This document shows positions 52,712 through 60,226 of a DNA stretch of 64,000 bases, piece after piece. The stretch lies in the NCBI RefSeq assembly GCF_026343955.1, contig NZ_JAPKNI010000008.1:62001-126000 (forward strand). Reading direction: 5' to 3'. The translations under genes were made by a program, and so were the position numbers. The number at the start of each line of letters is the position of its first letter. The first letter of the stretch is position 1. The stretch is from Kaistia defluvii (lineage in GTDB: Bacteria > Pseudomonadota > Alphaproteobacteria > Rhizobiales > Kaistiaceae). The notes beneath the pieces are model-generated. The model made no database searches. It saw only the letters and a program-made list of their open reading frames with translations, and was not told where the DNA came from.

Positions 52712-52854
52712 TGCTCGATAGCCCCCCTGAAGCGGCCGGCCAGCGCATCTTCGAGATCATCCTGGCCGCCGCCTCGGGCGAGAAGACCCTGAGCGAAATC
52801 CATGACTATGGGGACAATGAATTCGTGCCCTGGCAAGTCGGCGCCGTGATGTGA
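52711..52854 (+). pseudogene. C-terminal remnant of a UxaA/GarD-family sugar-acid dehydratase
   Basis: A 47-codon frame, MLDSPPEAAGQRIFEIILAA then ASGEKTLSEIHDYGDNEFVP and WQVGAVM. This is the characteristic C-terminus of altronate/galactarate-type dehydratases (family ending NEFVPWQIGAVM). The rest of the protein, about 340 or more residues, is absent; upstream is the GntR gene. The ATG overlaps the GntR stop and AAGGA lies 6 nt before it, so a short peptide could still be made. Most simply, an in-frame deletion removed a dehydratase that belonged to this sugar-acid cluster. Confidence 0.75.
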
Positions 52855-52915
52855 GGAGGAACTTGGAAGCCGGTCACCACGCCAATCAGAGCCGGCATCC
52901 AGGGAGAGGAAAGAT

Positions 52916-54487
52916 ATGAGCGATCTCAAAGACAGCTACGACATCGTCATCATCGGCGCCGGTGTCGGCGGCGGCGCATTGGCCAATACGCTGGCAGCCC
53001 CCGGCCGCAACATCCTGATGATCGAGCGCGGCACCCGGCTGCCGCGCGAGCCGGACAACTGGAGCGTCGAGGCCGTCTTCCACAAGCGCAAATACGCGGC
53101 CAAGGAACAATGGCGCGACAAGAACGGCGCGCTGTTCAATCCCGGCACCTATTACTATGTCGGCGGAAATTCGAAATTCTTTGGCGCCGCGACCGTGCGC
53201 TTCCGCAAGGAGGATTTCGAGGACCTGCAGCACGAGGCCGGCGTCGCTCCGGCCTGGCCCGTCTCCTATGCCGAGTTCGAGCCCTACTATGCCCAGGCAG
53301 AGCGTCTGATGGGGACGCATGGCCAGGCCGGCCTGGATCCGATCGAGCCGCCGCGAAGCGGGCCCATGCCTTTTCCGGCCATCGGCCACGAGCCCGAGAT
53401 CGCCTTCTTCGAGAAGAAGCTGCGCGAGAAGGGCCTGCATCCGTTCCCGCTGCCGATTGCGATCGACTATCACACCGGCGGCAGATGCATCCGTTGCGCG
53501 ACTTGCGATGGCTTCGCCTGCAAGATCGGCGCAAAGGGCGATGCCGAGGTACGGCTCGTCGATCCGGCACTTGCCAAGGGAGGCGTGACGCTCATCACGG
53601 AGAGTTATGTGCGGCGGCTGATCACCGATCCCTCGGGCAAGAGGGTCGTCTCCGTTGAGCTGGAGCATGAGGGCCAGGTCCGCACGGTCGCGGGCAAGAT
53701 CTTCATCTCGTCCGCCGGCGCGATCAACTCCTCGGCGCTGCTGCTGCGCTCGGCCAATGCGAAACACCCGAACGGCCTCGGCAACAACACGTCCGACCAG
53801 CTCGGCCGCAATTACATGGCGCATAACAACACGGCGATGATGGCCGTTTCGCCCTTCAAGAAGAACCGCGTCACCTTCCAGAAGTCGATGGCGATCAACG
53901 ACTATTATCTCGCCAACAAGGAACGACCCTACCCACTCGGCAACGTTCAGGGGCTCGGCAAGCTACAGGCCGGGATGCTGACGGCGAACCTGCGCTGGGC
54001 GCCGGAAGCCCTGATGGCGCTGTTCTCAGAACGCAGCGTCGATTGGTGGCTGATGTCGGAGGATCTCCCCGATCCCAACAATCGCGTCAGCGTCGATCCC
54101 GACGGCAAGATCCGCGTCGCCTATACTGAGAACAATCTGAAATCGCATGGCGAACTGGTGAAGGTCTGGAGCCGCCACATGCGCTCGCTCGGCTATCCGA
54201 TCATCATCACGCAGAAGATGGATATCACCGTGGCGATGCATCAGTGCGGAACGGCCCGCTTCGGCAACGATCCGGCGACCTCCGTTCTCGACACCAATTG
54301 CAAGGTCTGGGACATCGACAATCTCTATGTCGTCGACGCCTCCTTCCTGCCGTCCTCGACCGGCTTCAACCCCTCGCTGACGATCGTCGCCCAGGCGCTG
54401 CGCACCGGCGAGCACCTCTTGAAGGAACTCGGCGAGACCGTTCCGGACGCGACGCAGCCAACCGTCGATGGAAGAGCCGCCGCATAA
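52916..54487 (+). CDS. GMC-family FAD-dependent oxidoreductase
   Basis: 523 residues. FAD-binding motif VIIGAGVGGGALANTLA (about 11-27), GGNSKFFGAATVRF, a cysteine cluster CIRCATCDGFACKIGAK (about 191-207) and the C-terminal catalytic region VAMHQCGTARFG...DASFLPSSTGFNPSLTI. Members oxidise alcohol groups of sugars or polyols, often in the periplasm with a cytochrome partner, but no signal peptide is visible here. Start ATG at 52916 after GAGAGGAAAG. It opens the GMC-SDR-GldA unit. Confidence 0.9.
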   Translation: MSDLKDSYDIVIIGAGVGGGALANTLAAPGRNILMIERGTRLPREPDNWSVEAVFHKRKYAAKEQWRDKNGALFNPGTYYYVGGNSKFFGAATVRFRKEDFEDLQHEAGVAPAWPVSYAEFEPYYAQAERLMGTHGQAGLDPIEPPRSGPMPFPAIGHEPEIAFFEKKLREKGLHPFPLPIAIDYHTGGRCIRCATCDGFACKIGAKGDAEVRLVDPALAKGGVTLITESYVRRLITDPSGKRVVSVELEHEGQVRTVAGKIFISSAGAINSSALLLRSANAKHPNGLGNNTSDQLGRNYMAHNNTAMMAVSPFKKNRVTFQKSMAINDYYLANKERPYPLGNVQGLGKLQAGMLTANLRWAPEALMALFSERSVDWWLMSEDLPDPNNRVSVDPDGKIRVAYTENNLKSHGELVKVWSRHMRSLGYPIIITQKMDITVAMHQCGTARFGNDPATSVLDTNCKVWDIDNLYVVDASFLPSSTGFNPSLTIVAQALRTGEHLLKELGETVPDATQPTVDGRAAA

Positions 54488-54527
54488 GGCGCCCAACCGA
54501 AAAACACGACCTCTGGAGGAACCAACC

Positions 54528-55322
54528 ATGTCCGCGAAGCGGGACTATACGCGCCTGTTCGACCTGACCGGCCGCAAGGCAATCGTCACCGGCGGTTCGC
54601 GCGGCATTGGCCGCGCTCTGACCGAAGCCCTGGCGGCGCAGGGCGCCGACGTCGCCATCGTCGTGCGCTCGTCGATCGATCTGGCGCAGAGCCTCGCCGA
54701 CGAGCTGAACGCCGAAGGCGGCGACAGCTTCGCCATCCAGGCCGATGTTTCGGTTCCCGCCGATGTCGAGCGCATGGCGCAGGAAATCGAGACGCGCTGG
54801 GGCCGGGCCGACATCCTCGTCAACAATGCCGGCATCGTGCTGCCGGGCCATGCCGAAGACTATCCGCTGGAACAGTGGCGGCAGACGCTGAACGTCAATC
54901 TCGACGGCGTCTTCCTCGTCAGCCAGGCGATCGGCAAGATGATGATTGCGCAGAAGAGCGGCTCGATCATCAATATCGGCTCGATGTCCGGCCGTATCGT
55001 CAACTGGCCGTTCCGCCACGCCGCCTATAATGTCTCGAAGGCGGCGGTCCACATGCTGACCAAGTGCCTCGCCACCGAATGGGCCGAGCACAATATCCGG
55101 GTGAACGCGCTGGCGCCGGGCTACATCATGACCGAACTGACCGAGGAAGTTCTGCGCGAGCACCCCGACGTCGTCGCCAACCACTGGGCCAAGGGGGCTG
55201 TGATGGACCGCATCGGCACTGTCGACGAACTGGCCGGCTCGGTGGTCTATCTCGCCAGCGACGCCGCCTCCTTCACCACCGGCGAAATCGTCACGGTCGA
55301 TGGCGGCCTGACGCTGCGCTGA
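54528..55322 (+). CDS. SDR-family dehydrogenase
   Basis: 264 residues: TGGSRGIGRA (about 22-31), NNAGIVLPG, catalytic YNVSKAAVHMLTKCLATEWA, ending GEIVTVDGGLTLR. Start ATG at 54528 with TGGAGGA before it. 40 nt after the GMC gene. Resembles gluconate/sugar dehydrogenases; probably a sugar or sugar-acid dehydrogenase of this cluster. Confidence 0.88.
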   Translation: MSAKRDYTRLFDLTGRKAIVTGGSRGIGRALTEALAAQGADVAIVVRSSIDLAQSLADELNAEGGDSFAIQADVSVPADVERMAQEIETRWGRADILVNNAGIVLPGHAEDYPLEQWRQTLNVNLDGVFLVSQAIGKMMIAQKSGSIINIGSMSGRIVNWPFRHAAYNVSKAAVHMLTKCLATEWAEHNIRVNALAPGYIMTELTEEVLREHPDVVANHWAKGAVMDRIGTVDELAGSVVYLASDAASFTTGEIVTVDGGLTLR

Positions 55323-55431
55323 CGTCGGAAGTCCACTCTTCGGCCAGCCAATAGGGCCGGAAGCCCTCTCCCGCTTCCGGTCCGGCGCCCTCGAATCATC
55401 TCAAATCAATGAAATAACTGGAGTATTCGCC

Positions 55432-56544
55432 ATGTCTCAACGAGGCTACGGGGGACCGCTGCGCTATGTCCAAGGCCCTGGTGTCATCGCGGATATCGGC
55501 CGCTATGCCGCGCCTCTGGGTAATTCCGCGCTCGTCGTCCTGGACGGCTTCTTCTGGGACAGCCTGCGGCCGACCCTCGAGGCCAGCCTGACGGCAGCCG
55601 GCGTGGAGGCCGATTTCGTTCGCTTCGCCGGCGAATCGTCGGAAAGCGAGATTGAACGCTGCGTCGCGGCCGGACGAACCGCAGGGGCCAGGGCCGTGAT
55701 CGGCATTGGTGGCGGAAAGGCTCTGGATACCGCCAAGATCACGGCCTTTCATATCGACGCTCGCATCATCACCGTGCCGACGATCGCCTCGACGGATTCT
55801 CCGACCAGTTCGATCGGCGTCATCTATTCGCCAGATGGCGTCTATGACCGCGTCGTGCGCTGTGGCCGTAACCCCGATGTCGTGCTGGTCGACAGCGCCC
55901 TGATCGTGCAGGCGCCGGCGCGTTTCCTCGTTTCCGGCATGGGCGACGCGCTCTCCACCTTCTACGAAGCGCGCTCCAACATCGAAACGCGTTCGCGCAA
56001 CTATATCGGAGACGGCTATGCGGCGACCGTTGCCGGTTATGGCATCGCCCGATCCTGCCATGATGTCCTGATGCGCGATGGCCGCGCCGCCTTCGCTGCC
56101 GCCAAGGCCGGCCGGCTCACCACGGCCGTGGAGAACATCATCGAGGCCAACACGCTTCTCTCCGGGCTGGGCTTCGAGAATTGCGGCGTTTCCGCCGCGC
56201 ATGGCGTGCATGACGCCCTCACGGTCCTCGAACCGACGCATCACTTCTTCCACGGCGAAAAAGTCGCCTTTGGCGTGATCTGCCTGCTGGTTCTGGAAAA
56301 CCGTTCGCCGGAGGAACTGAAGGAAGCCCTCGATTTCTGTGTCGATCTCGGCCTGCCGACGACGCTGGCGGATCTCGGTCTGCAGGACGTGACGGCGACA
56401 GAAATGGCGCAGGTCGGCGAGGCGGCGATGCAGCCCTCCAACGTCATCCACTCGGTTCCGGTTCAACTGTCCGCGACGAAGATTACCGATGCGATCTGGA
56501 CGGCGAGCGCGCTGGCCGAGGCGCAACGGCGCAAGCGCTCGTGA
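55432..56544 (+). CDS. GldA-type iron/zinc-containing dehydrogenase
   Basis: 370 residues of the glycerol dehydrogenase-like group. NAD loop GIGGGKALDTAKITA (about 91-105), TIASTDSPTSSIGVIYSPDG, and metal ligands D in GMGDALSTFYE, H in SAAHGVHDAL and H in FFHGEKVAFG. Start ATG at 55432 after TGGAG. Last gene of the plus-strand unit. With Fe-ADH, GMC and SDR it makes four different alcohol-oxidizing enzymes in one cluster. Confidence 0.9.
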   Translation: MSQRGYGGPLRYVQGPGVIADIGRYAAPLGNSALVVLDGFFWDSLRPTLEASLTAAGVEADFVRFAGESSESEIERCVAAGRTAGARAVIGIGGGKALDTAKITAFHIDARIITVPTIASTDSPTSSIGVIYSPDGVYDRVVRCGRNPDVVLVDSALIVQAPARFLVSGMGDALSTFYEARSNIETRSRNYIGDGYAATVAGYGIARSCHDVLMRDGRAAFAAAKAGRLTTAVENIIEANTLLSGLGFENCGVSAAHGVHDALTVLEPTHHFFHGEKVAFGVICLLVLENRSPEELKEALDFCVDLGLPTTLADLGLQDVTATEMAQVGEAAMQPSNVIHSVPVQLSATKITDAIWTASALAEAQRRKRS

Positions 56545-56613
56545 CGCCTGCGGCCTTTCGATTATAACTACGTCTGCAACGGACACGGTTCGCCCGATGG
56601 TAGGCTTCTGAAG

Positions 56614-56630
56614 CCAATACCAAGTATTGG
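56614..56630. repeat. CCAATAC-CAA-GTATTGG inverted repeat
   Basis: Perfect 7-bp arms in the 432-bp gap (56545-56976) between the GldA gene and the SDR. Probably part of the decayed mobile element whose integrase remnant starts 114 bp further on. I see nothing else in 56545-56740. Confidence 0.4.
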
Positions 56631-56743
56631 GGCGGGCAGTCGGCTGGCCGCTCCCCACCCGCGTGGCGCGTGGCCTGGTCGCCTGAGGCGACGTAAAGTG
56701 GGTTTTGGTTTTCCCAGCGAATGGTGCACCGGCGACTCATAGC

Positions 56744-56920
56744 AGCAGAATTACTCGCTTCGCCGCGCGAAGGCATCGATGATCTACAGGCCGACAGGCA
56801 ATATCCGTGCGATCCAGATATTGCTCGGCCACTCCAAGCTCGAGAATGCGGTCCGATGTCTTGGTGTCGACGTGGAGAATTGCACGGGAACGACCAGACA
56901 AAAGCTTATGACCACATGAC
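56744..56920 (+). pseudogene. C-terminal remnant of a tyrosine recombinase/integrase
   Basis: After a TAG at 56741 the frame reads NYSLRRAKASMIYRPTGNIR then AIQILLGHSKLENAVRCLGV and DVEN, ending TGA at 56918. This matches the end of phage-type integrases (HSLRRTKATLIYRRTGNLRA..., LLGHTKIESTVRYLG). The conserved RR and LGH motifs remain. The catalytic Tyr of VRYLG is replaced by Cys (VRCLG), and the rest of the gene is gone. An inactive scar of an integrated element. Confidence 0.78.
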
Positions 56921-56976
56921 GGGATCGGCCTCACAGTCCCAAGCCCTATTCCATTGCCAATGGCGTTTTGTCGCCA

Positions 56977-57873
56977 TCAGGCTACGCCTTTTCCGCCGGT
57001 CGCTCCGAAGACCTCCCCATTGATGTAACTGGCTTCCTGGCTGGCCAGCAGCACATAAATCGGTGCCAGCTCGACTGGCTGTCCCGGCCGGCCGAAATCA
57101 CTGTCCTTGCCGAAATTCTTCACCTTGTCCTCCGGCTGGCCACCGCTCGGCTGCAGCACGGTCCAGAAGGGGCCGGGCGCCACGACATTGGCGCGCACGC
57201 CCTTTTCGATCAATTGCTTGGCGAGCGCTTTGGTATAGGCGACGATGCCGGCCTTGGTGGTGGCATAGTCGAGCAGGATGGGCGAGGGCTCATAGGCCTG
57301 GATCGAGGCTGTGGTGATGACCGCGGCGCCCGGCGGCAGGTGCGGCGTGGCTGCCTGGGCGATCCAGTGCAGCGCATAGAGGTTGGTCTTGAGCGTCGCG
57401 TCGAAATCCTGGGTGGTGACCTGCGACACGTCCTCGCGAAACTGCTGGCGCGCTGCATTGATGACAAGGATGTCGAGGCCGCCTAAGGCTTTGACCGCAC
57501 TCTCCACCATCTCCTTGCAAAAGCCTTCTTCCTTCACGTCACCCGGCACGGCGAGAGCCGTACGACCCTCGGCTTGGATAAGCGCGATGACTTCCTTCGC
57601 GTCGGCCTCCTCGCTCGGCAGGTAGCCGATCACGACGTCGGCGCCTTCGCGGGCGTAGGCGATGGCGGCTGCTCGGCCAATCCCGGAATCGCCACCGGTG
57701 ATCAGCGCCTTGCGACCCAAGAGTTTGCCCGAACCACGATAGCTTTCTTCGCCATGATCGGGCTTTGGGTCCATTGTCGCTGCAAGGCCTGGCGCGGGCT
57801 GGTCGGGTTGGTCCGGAAAGGGTGGCGCTGGATATTGTTTGCGCGGGTCCTGCATGGTGAGGCGGTCAGTCAT
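56977..57873 (-). CDS. SDR-family oxidoreductase with N-terminal extension (YhxC/GSP39-like)
   Basis: 298 residues. The first 50 residues are Pro/Asp-rich (DPRKQYPAPPFPDQPDQPAP...), then TGGDSGIGRAAAIAYAREGA, VINAARQQ (Ile replaces the first Asn of NNAA), catalytic YATTKAGIVAYTKALA, ending NGEVFGATGGKGVA. This is the stress-associated glucose/alcohol dehydrogenase-like subgroup found in many soil bacteria. Start ATG at 57873 (MTDRLTMQDP). It sits alone between an integrase remnant and an IS3 remnant, so it may be cargo carried in by a mobile element. Confidence 0.87.
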   Translation of the reverse strand: MTDRLTMQDPRKQYPAPPFPDQPDQPAPGLAATMDPKPDHGEESYRGSGKLLGRKALITGGDSGIGRAAAIAYAREGADVVIGYLPSEEADAKEVIALIQAEGRTALAVPGDVKEEGFCKEMVESAVKALGGLDILVINAARQQFREDVSQVTTQDFDATLKTNLYALHWIAQAATPHLPPGAAVITTASIQAYEPSPILLDYATTKAGIVAYTKALAKQLIEKGVRANVVAPGPFWTVLQPSGGQPEDKVKNFGKDSDFGRPGQPVELAPIYVLLASQEASYINGEVFGATGGKGVA

Positions 57874-58025
57874 GGTGCGCTCCAGATACGTGTTGTTTGT
57901 GATGGCTAATGGCTCGCCGCCATGCGGGTTCCATGGTGGGCGACAGAGGAGCGATGGTTGACTGACCTGCCACTGCATTTTTCCGCCACGAGGATTCGGA
58001 GCCCGGCCCTCTGAAGGACGGCCAG

Positions 58026-58490
58026 ATGAAGCGAGCACGGCTTGCGGAAGAGCAGATCATCGCGGTTCTGGGCGAGCAGGGGGCTGGTGCGAAGACCGCC
58101 GATCTGGCGCGCAAGCAGGGTGTCGCCGAAGCGACCCTCTACAACTGGAAGGCCAAGTTTGGCGGCATGGACGTGTCCGAGGCCAAGCGTCTGAAGCAAC
58201 TCGAGGACGAGAACGCCAAACTCAAGAAACCGCAGGCCGATCAGATGCTGGATGCGGTCTCGATGCGGGAGCTTCTGTCAAAAAATGGTAGCGCCCGCCG
58301 TCAAGCGAGAGCTGTCGTGCATCTGCGGGCCGTGATGGACCTGTCGGAACGGCGGCCTGTTCAATCCTCGGAGCGGATCGGAAGATGGTTCGCTACCGCT
58401 GACGCTCTTCGACGTTCGCGAGACGCGTGGTGGCTCCTCGGAGCTTCCCAATCGAACGAGTCAGGAAGATCCCCAGGGAGGGGAAAGCTA
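58026..58490 (+). mobile_element. IS3-family insertion sequence remnant
   Basis: OrfA is intact for about 80 codons: MKRARLAEEQIIAVLGEQGA, KTADLARKQGVAEATLYNWK and AKRLKQLEDENAKLKK (helix-turn-helix and leucine-zipper of an IS3-group transposase). Then the frame runs into the start of OrfB (AVVHLRAVMDLSERR), which loses frame and homology within about 60 codons. The integrase DDE core is absent. No clear terminal inverted repeats were identified. It ends just before tRNA-His. Confidence 0.78.
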
Positions 58491-58515
58491 AATCCAACGA
58501 TTTCAATGGGTGCTT

Positions 58516-58592
58516 TGGTACAGTTGGGCGGGCTCGAACCGCCGACCTTCGGAGCCACAATCCGACGCTCTAACCAACTGAGCTACAACTGC
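58516..58592 (-). tRNA. tRNA-His (anticodon GTG)
   Basis: Cloverleaf on the minus strand: acceptor GCAGTTG/CAACTGT, D arm GCTC...GAGC, anticodon stem TCGGA/TCCGA with loop TTGTGGC (anticodon GTG), T arm GGCGG-TTCGAGC-CCGCC, encoded 3' CCA. A G at 58593 precedes it and could be the G(-1) of tRNA-His. Mobile-element remnants lie next to its 3' end. Confidence 0.95.
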
Positions 58593-58682
58593 CTGCCAAA
58601 AGCGAGCGGAACCTAGAATCAAAGTTCGCCGGTTACAAGCACGGAATCCGACTTATCCGCAGAAGCTTTGAGCTGATAGCGA

Positions 58683-58708
58683 AACGGCCCGAAAAAGATC
58701 GGGCCGTT
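58683..58708 (-). terminator. Terminator after the first phasin gene
   Basis: 10-bp stem AACGGCCCGA/TCGGGCCGTT with a 6-nt loop, 50 nt after the phasin stop. The U-run after it on the minus strand is weak. Confidence 0.6.
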
Positions 58709-58759
58709 CGTCATCTATGGCGGAATTCCGCGATCGGCAAGGCGCCGATCCAGCTGGAA

Positions 58760-59260
58760 TCAGCCGGGCTGGAACCCCTTCAGCGCCTTTTCGACGCCCT
58801 GCTTGACCGGCCGCGACGCGTCGGTCGCGAACTTCTGCGCGAATTCCTGCATGTCACGGGTCTGCGCCGTAAGCGTCTCGAACTGCTTGCGGGCAAAGGC
58901 AGCCTGCAACTCGACCGCTTCGGCGAACGACTTGACGCCCATGAAGGCGCGGGCGAACGCATAGGTGGCGTCCGAATGCGTCTTGGCGTTGTCGAGCGAC
59001 TTGTTGCCGAGAGCCACGAAGCCGCTGCGGGTGGTCTCGTAGCTGTCCTCGAACACTTCGCTTGCCTCTTCGGCGGCCGTCTTCAGCTTGGCATAGGCAT
59101 CCTTCGAGCCGGCGACAGCCTTGTCGGCCATCTCGCGGAAGGCTGCGGGAACCTCGACATTGGGAACCGCGAAGCTGAACGCTTCAAACGGGGCGTCGAA
59201 ACCCTTGCTCGACTTGGAGGCGGACTTGGCGCTCTTGGGGGCGGTGGCGGTATCGGACAT
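58760..59260 (-). CDS. Phasin family protein
   Basis: 166 residues. Lys/Ser/Ala-rich N-terminus (TATAPKSAKSASKSSKGF), then long amphipathic helices (FREMADKAVAGSKDAYAKLK, DNAKTHSDATYAFARAFMGV, QFETLTAQTRDMQEFAQKFA) typical of Phasin_2 proteins, which coat polyhydroxyalkanoate granules. Start ATG at 59260. A 35-bp TGC-rich palindrome 110 bp upstream resembles PhaR operators. Confidence 0.9.
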   Translation of the reverse strand: MSDTATAPKSAKSASKSSKGFDAPFEAFSFAVPNVEVPAAFREMADKAVAGSKDAYAKLKTAAEEASEVFEDSYETTRSGFVALGNKSLDNAKTHSDATYAFARAFMGVKSFAEAVELQAAFARKQFETLTAQTRDMQEFAQKFATDASRPVKQGVEKALKGFQPG

Positions 59261-59370
59261 GGACTGAAAGTCTCCTTCGGGCTCAATCGCCGTCGCGGAG
59301 CTTGGTCCCGGATCCAGGATTGCGGATCCATTGCAACTCCGATCGACTTGACGCGACCTTACGTCAGTTC

Positions 59371-59405
59371 ATTGTGCAATGCAATATTTTGTTGCATTGC
59401 ACAAT
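59371..59405. promoter_or_regulatory. PhaR-like operator palindrome before the phasin gene
   Basis: 14-bp perfect arms ATTGTGCAATGCAA / TTGCATTGCACAAT around TATTTTG. PhaR repressors of PHA-granule genes bind TGC-rich dyads of this kind. It lies between two phasin genes. Confidence 0.55.
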
Positions 59406-59517
59406 TCCGGAGTGATTCCAGCGGCTTAGCCGGGAAGATCCATCGATGCGGCCCGGCAGCCGGGCAGAAGGGGCAAGAAATCTGGCGCTTTCATCGCCAT
59501 CCTGCCCATTTCCTGGC

Positions 59518-59898
59518 CTATTTCTTCGTCTGCTGCTGCACTTCGCTGGCGGCCTTGCCGATCGTGTCTGCCATATCCTTGCCTTGGCTCTGTGCCGACT
59601 CGACTTGCTTCTTCAGGAAGTCCTGCTGGATCTGGCCCAGTTCCTCGATGCTGCGCGCACGCACCAGCTTCTGCGCGAAGTCGAAGGAGGCGGCCACATT
59701 GGCCTCCAGGAAAGCGAGCGCCTGGCGGTTGACGTCGCGCGCGCCGGACTGCAGGGTCTTGGCCGATGTTTCCGATTTCTCCACCGCCTTGACCGTGGCG
59801 CCCATGAAATCGTCGAAAGCCTTCTTGGCCTGGTCGACGCTCTTGTCGGCAAGGGCCCGCATCTGCTCCGGAATTTCGAATGCCGTCTTGTCAGACAT
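59518..59898 (-). CDS. Phasin family protein (second copy)
   Basis: 126 residues: FEIPEQMRALADKSVDQAKK, SARDVNRQALAFLEANVAAS-like helix and FDFAQKLVRARSIEELGQIQ, the standard small phasin (TIGR01841-like). Start ATG at 59898 (MSDKTAFE), seven nt after GGGAG; an ATG two codons upstream is possible. A separate, smaller phasin than the one at 58760; sequence similarity between them is low. Confidence 0.9.
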   Translation of the reverse strand: MSDKTAFEIPEQMRALADKSVDQAKKAFDDFMGATVKAVEKSETSAKTLQSGARDVNRQALAFLEANVAASFDFAQKLVRARSIEELGQIQQDFLKKQVESAQSQGKDMADTIGKAASEVQQQTKK

Positions 59899-60226
59899 CG
59901 CCATCTCCCATGTTGAGGACAAGACAACAATAGTCCCTGCTGGAAGCGACGCAAGGCGAGCTTGCGGGCAATGCTTGCGGCATGCATCGCCTTTGATGGA
60001 AAGCGCAAGCAACACATTAACCAAAGGATGGAAGAGATAAGGGGTTGCGGCGGCCGCGGCGTGGACCGGGGAGGGCAGGCCCTATATTAGCTTGTCTTCA
60101 AGGACTGACGCTCTTGAGGAGAAGATTGTTCATCGGCGGGACGATGAGCAGGCGGCCCGTTCAATCACGCGGCTGCGCCAGGCGTGAGAGTGAGTACGCC
60201 GGAATGGCGGGAAAAGTGGCAGCTAT
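59899..60226. other. Intergenic region between phasin and pdhS
   Basis: 328 bp of leaders for two divergent genes. Contains a half CtrA-like TTAACC (about 60016-60021) but no second half. No gene or strong dyad seen. Confidence 0.4.
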
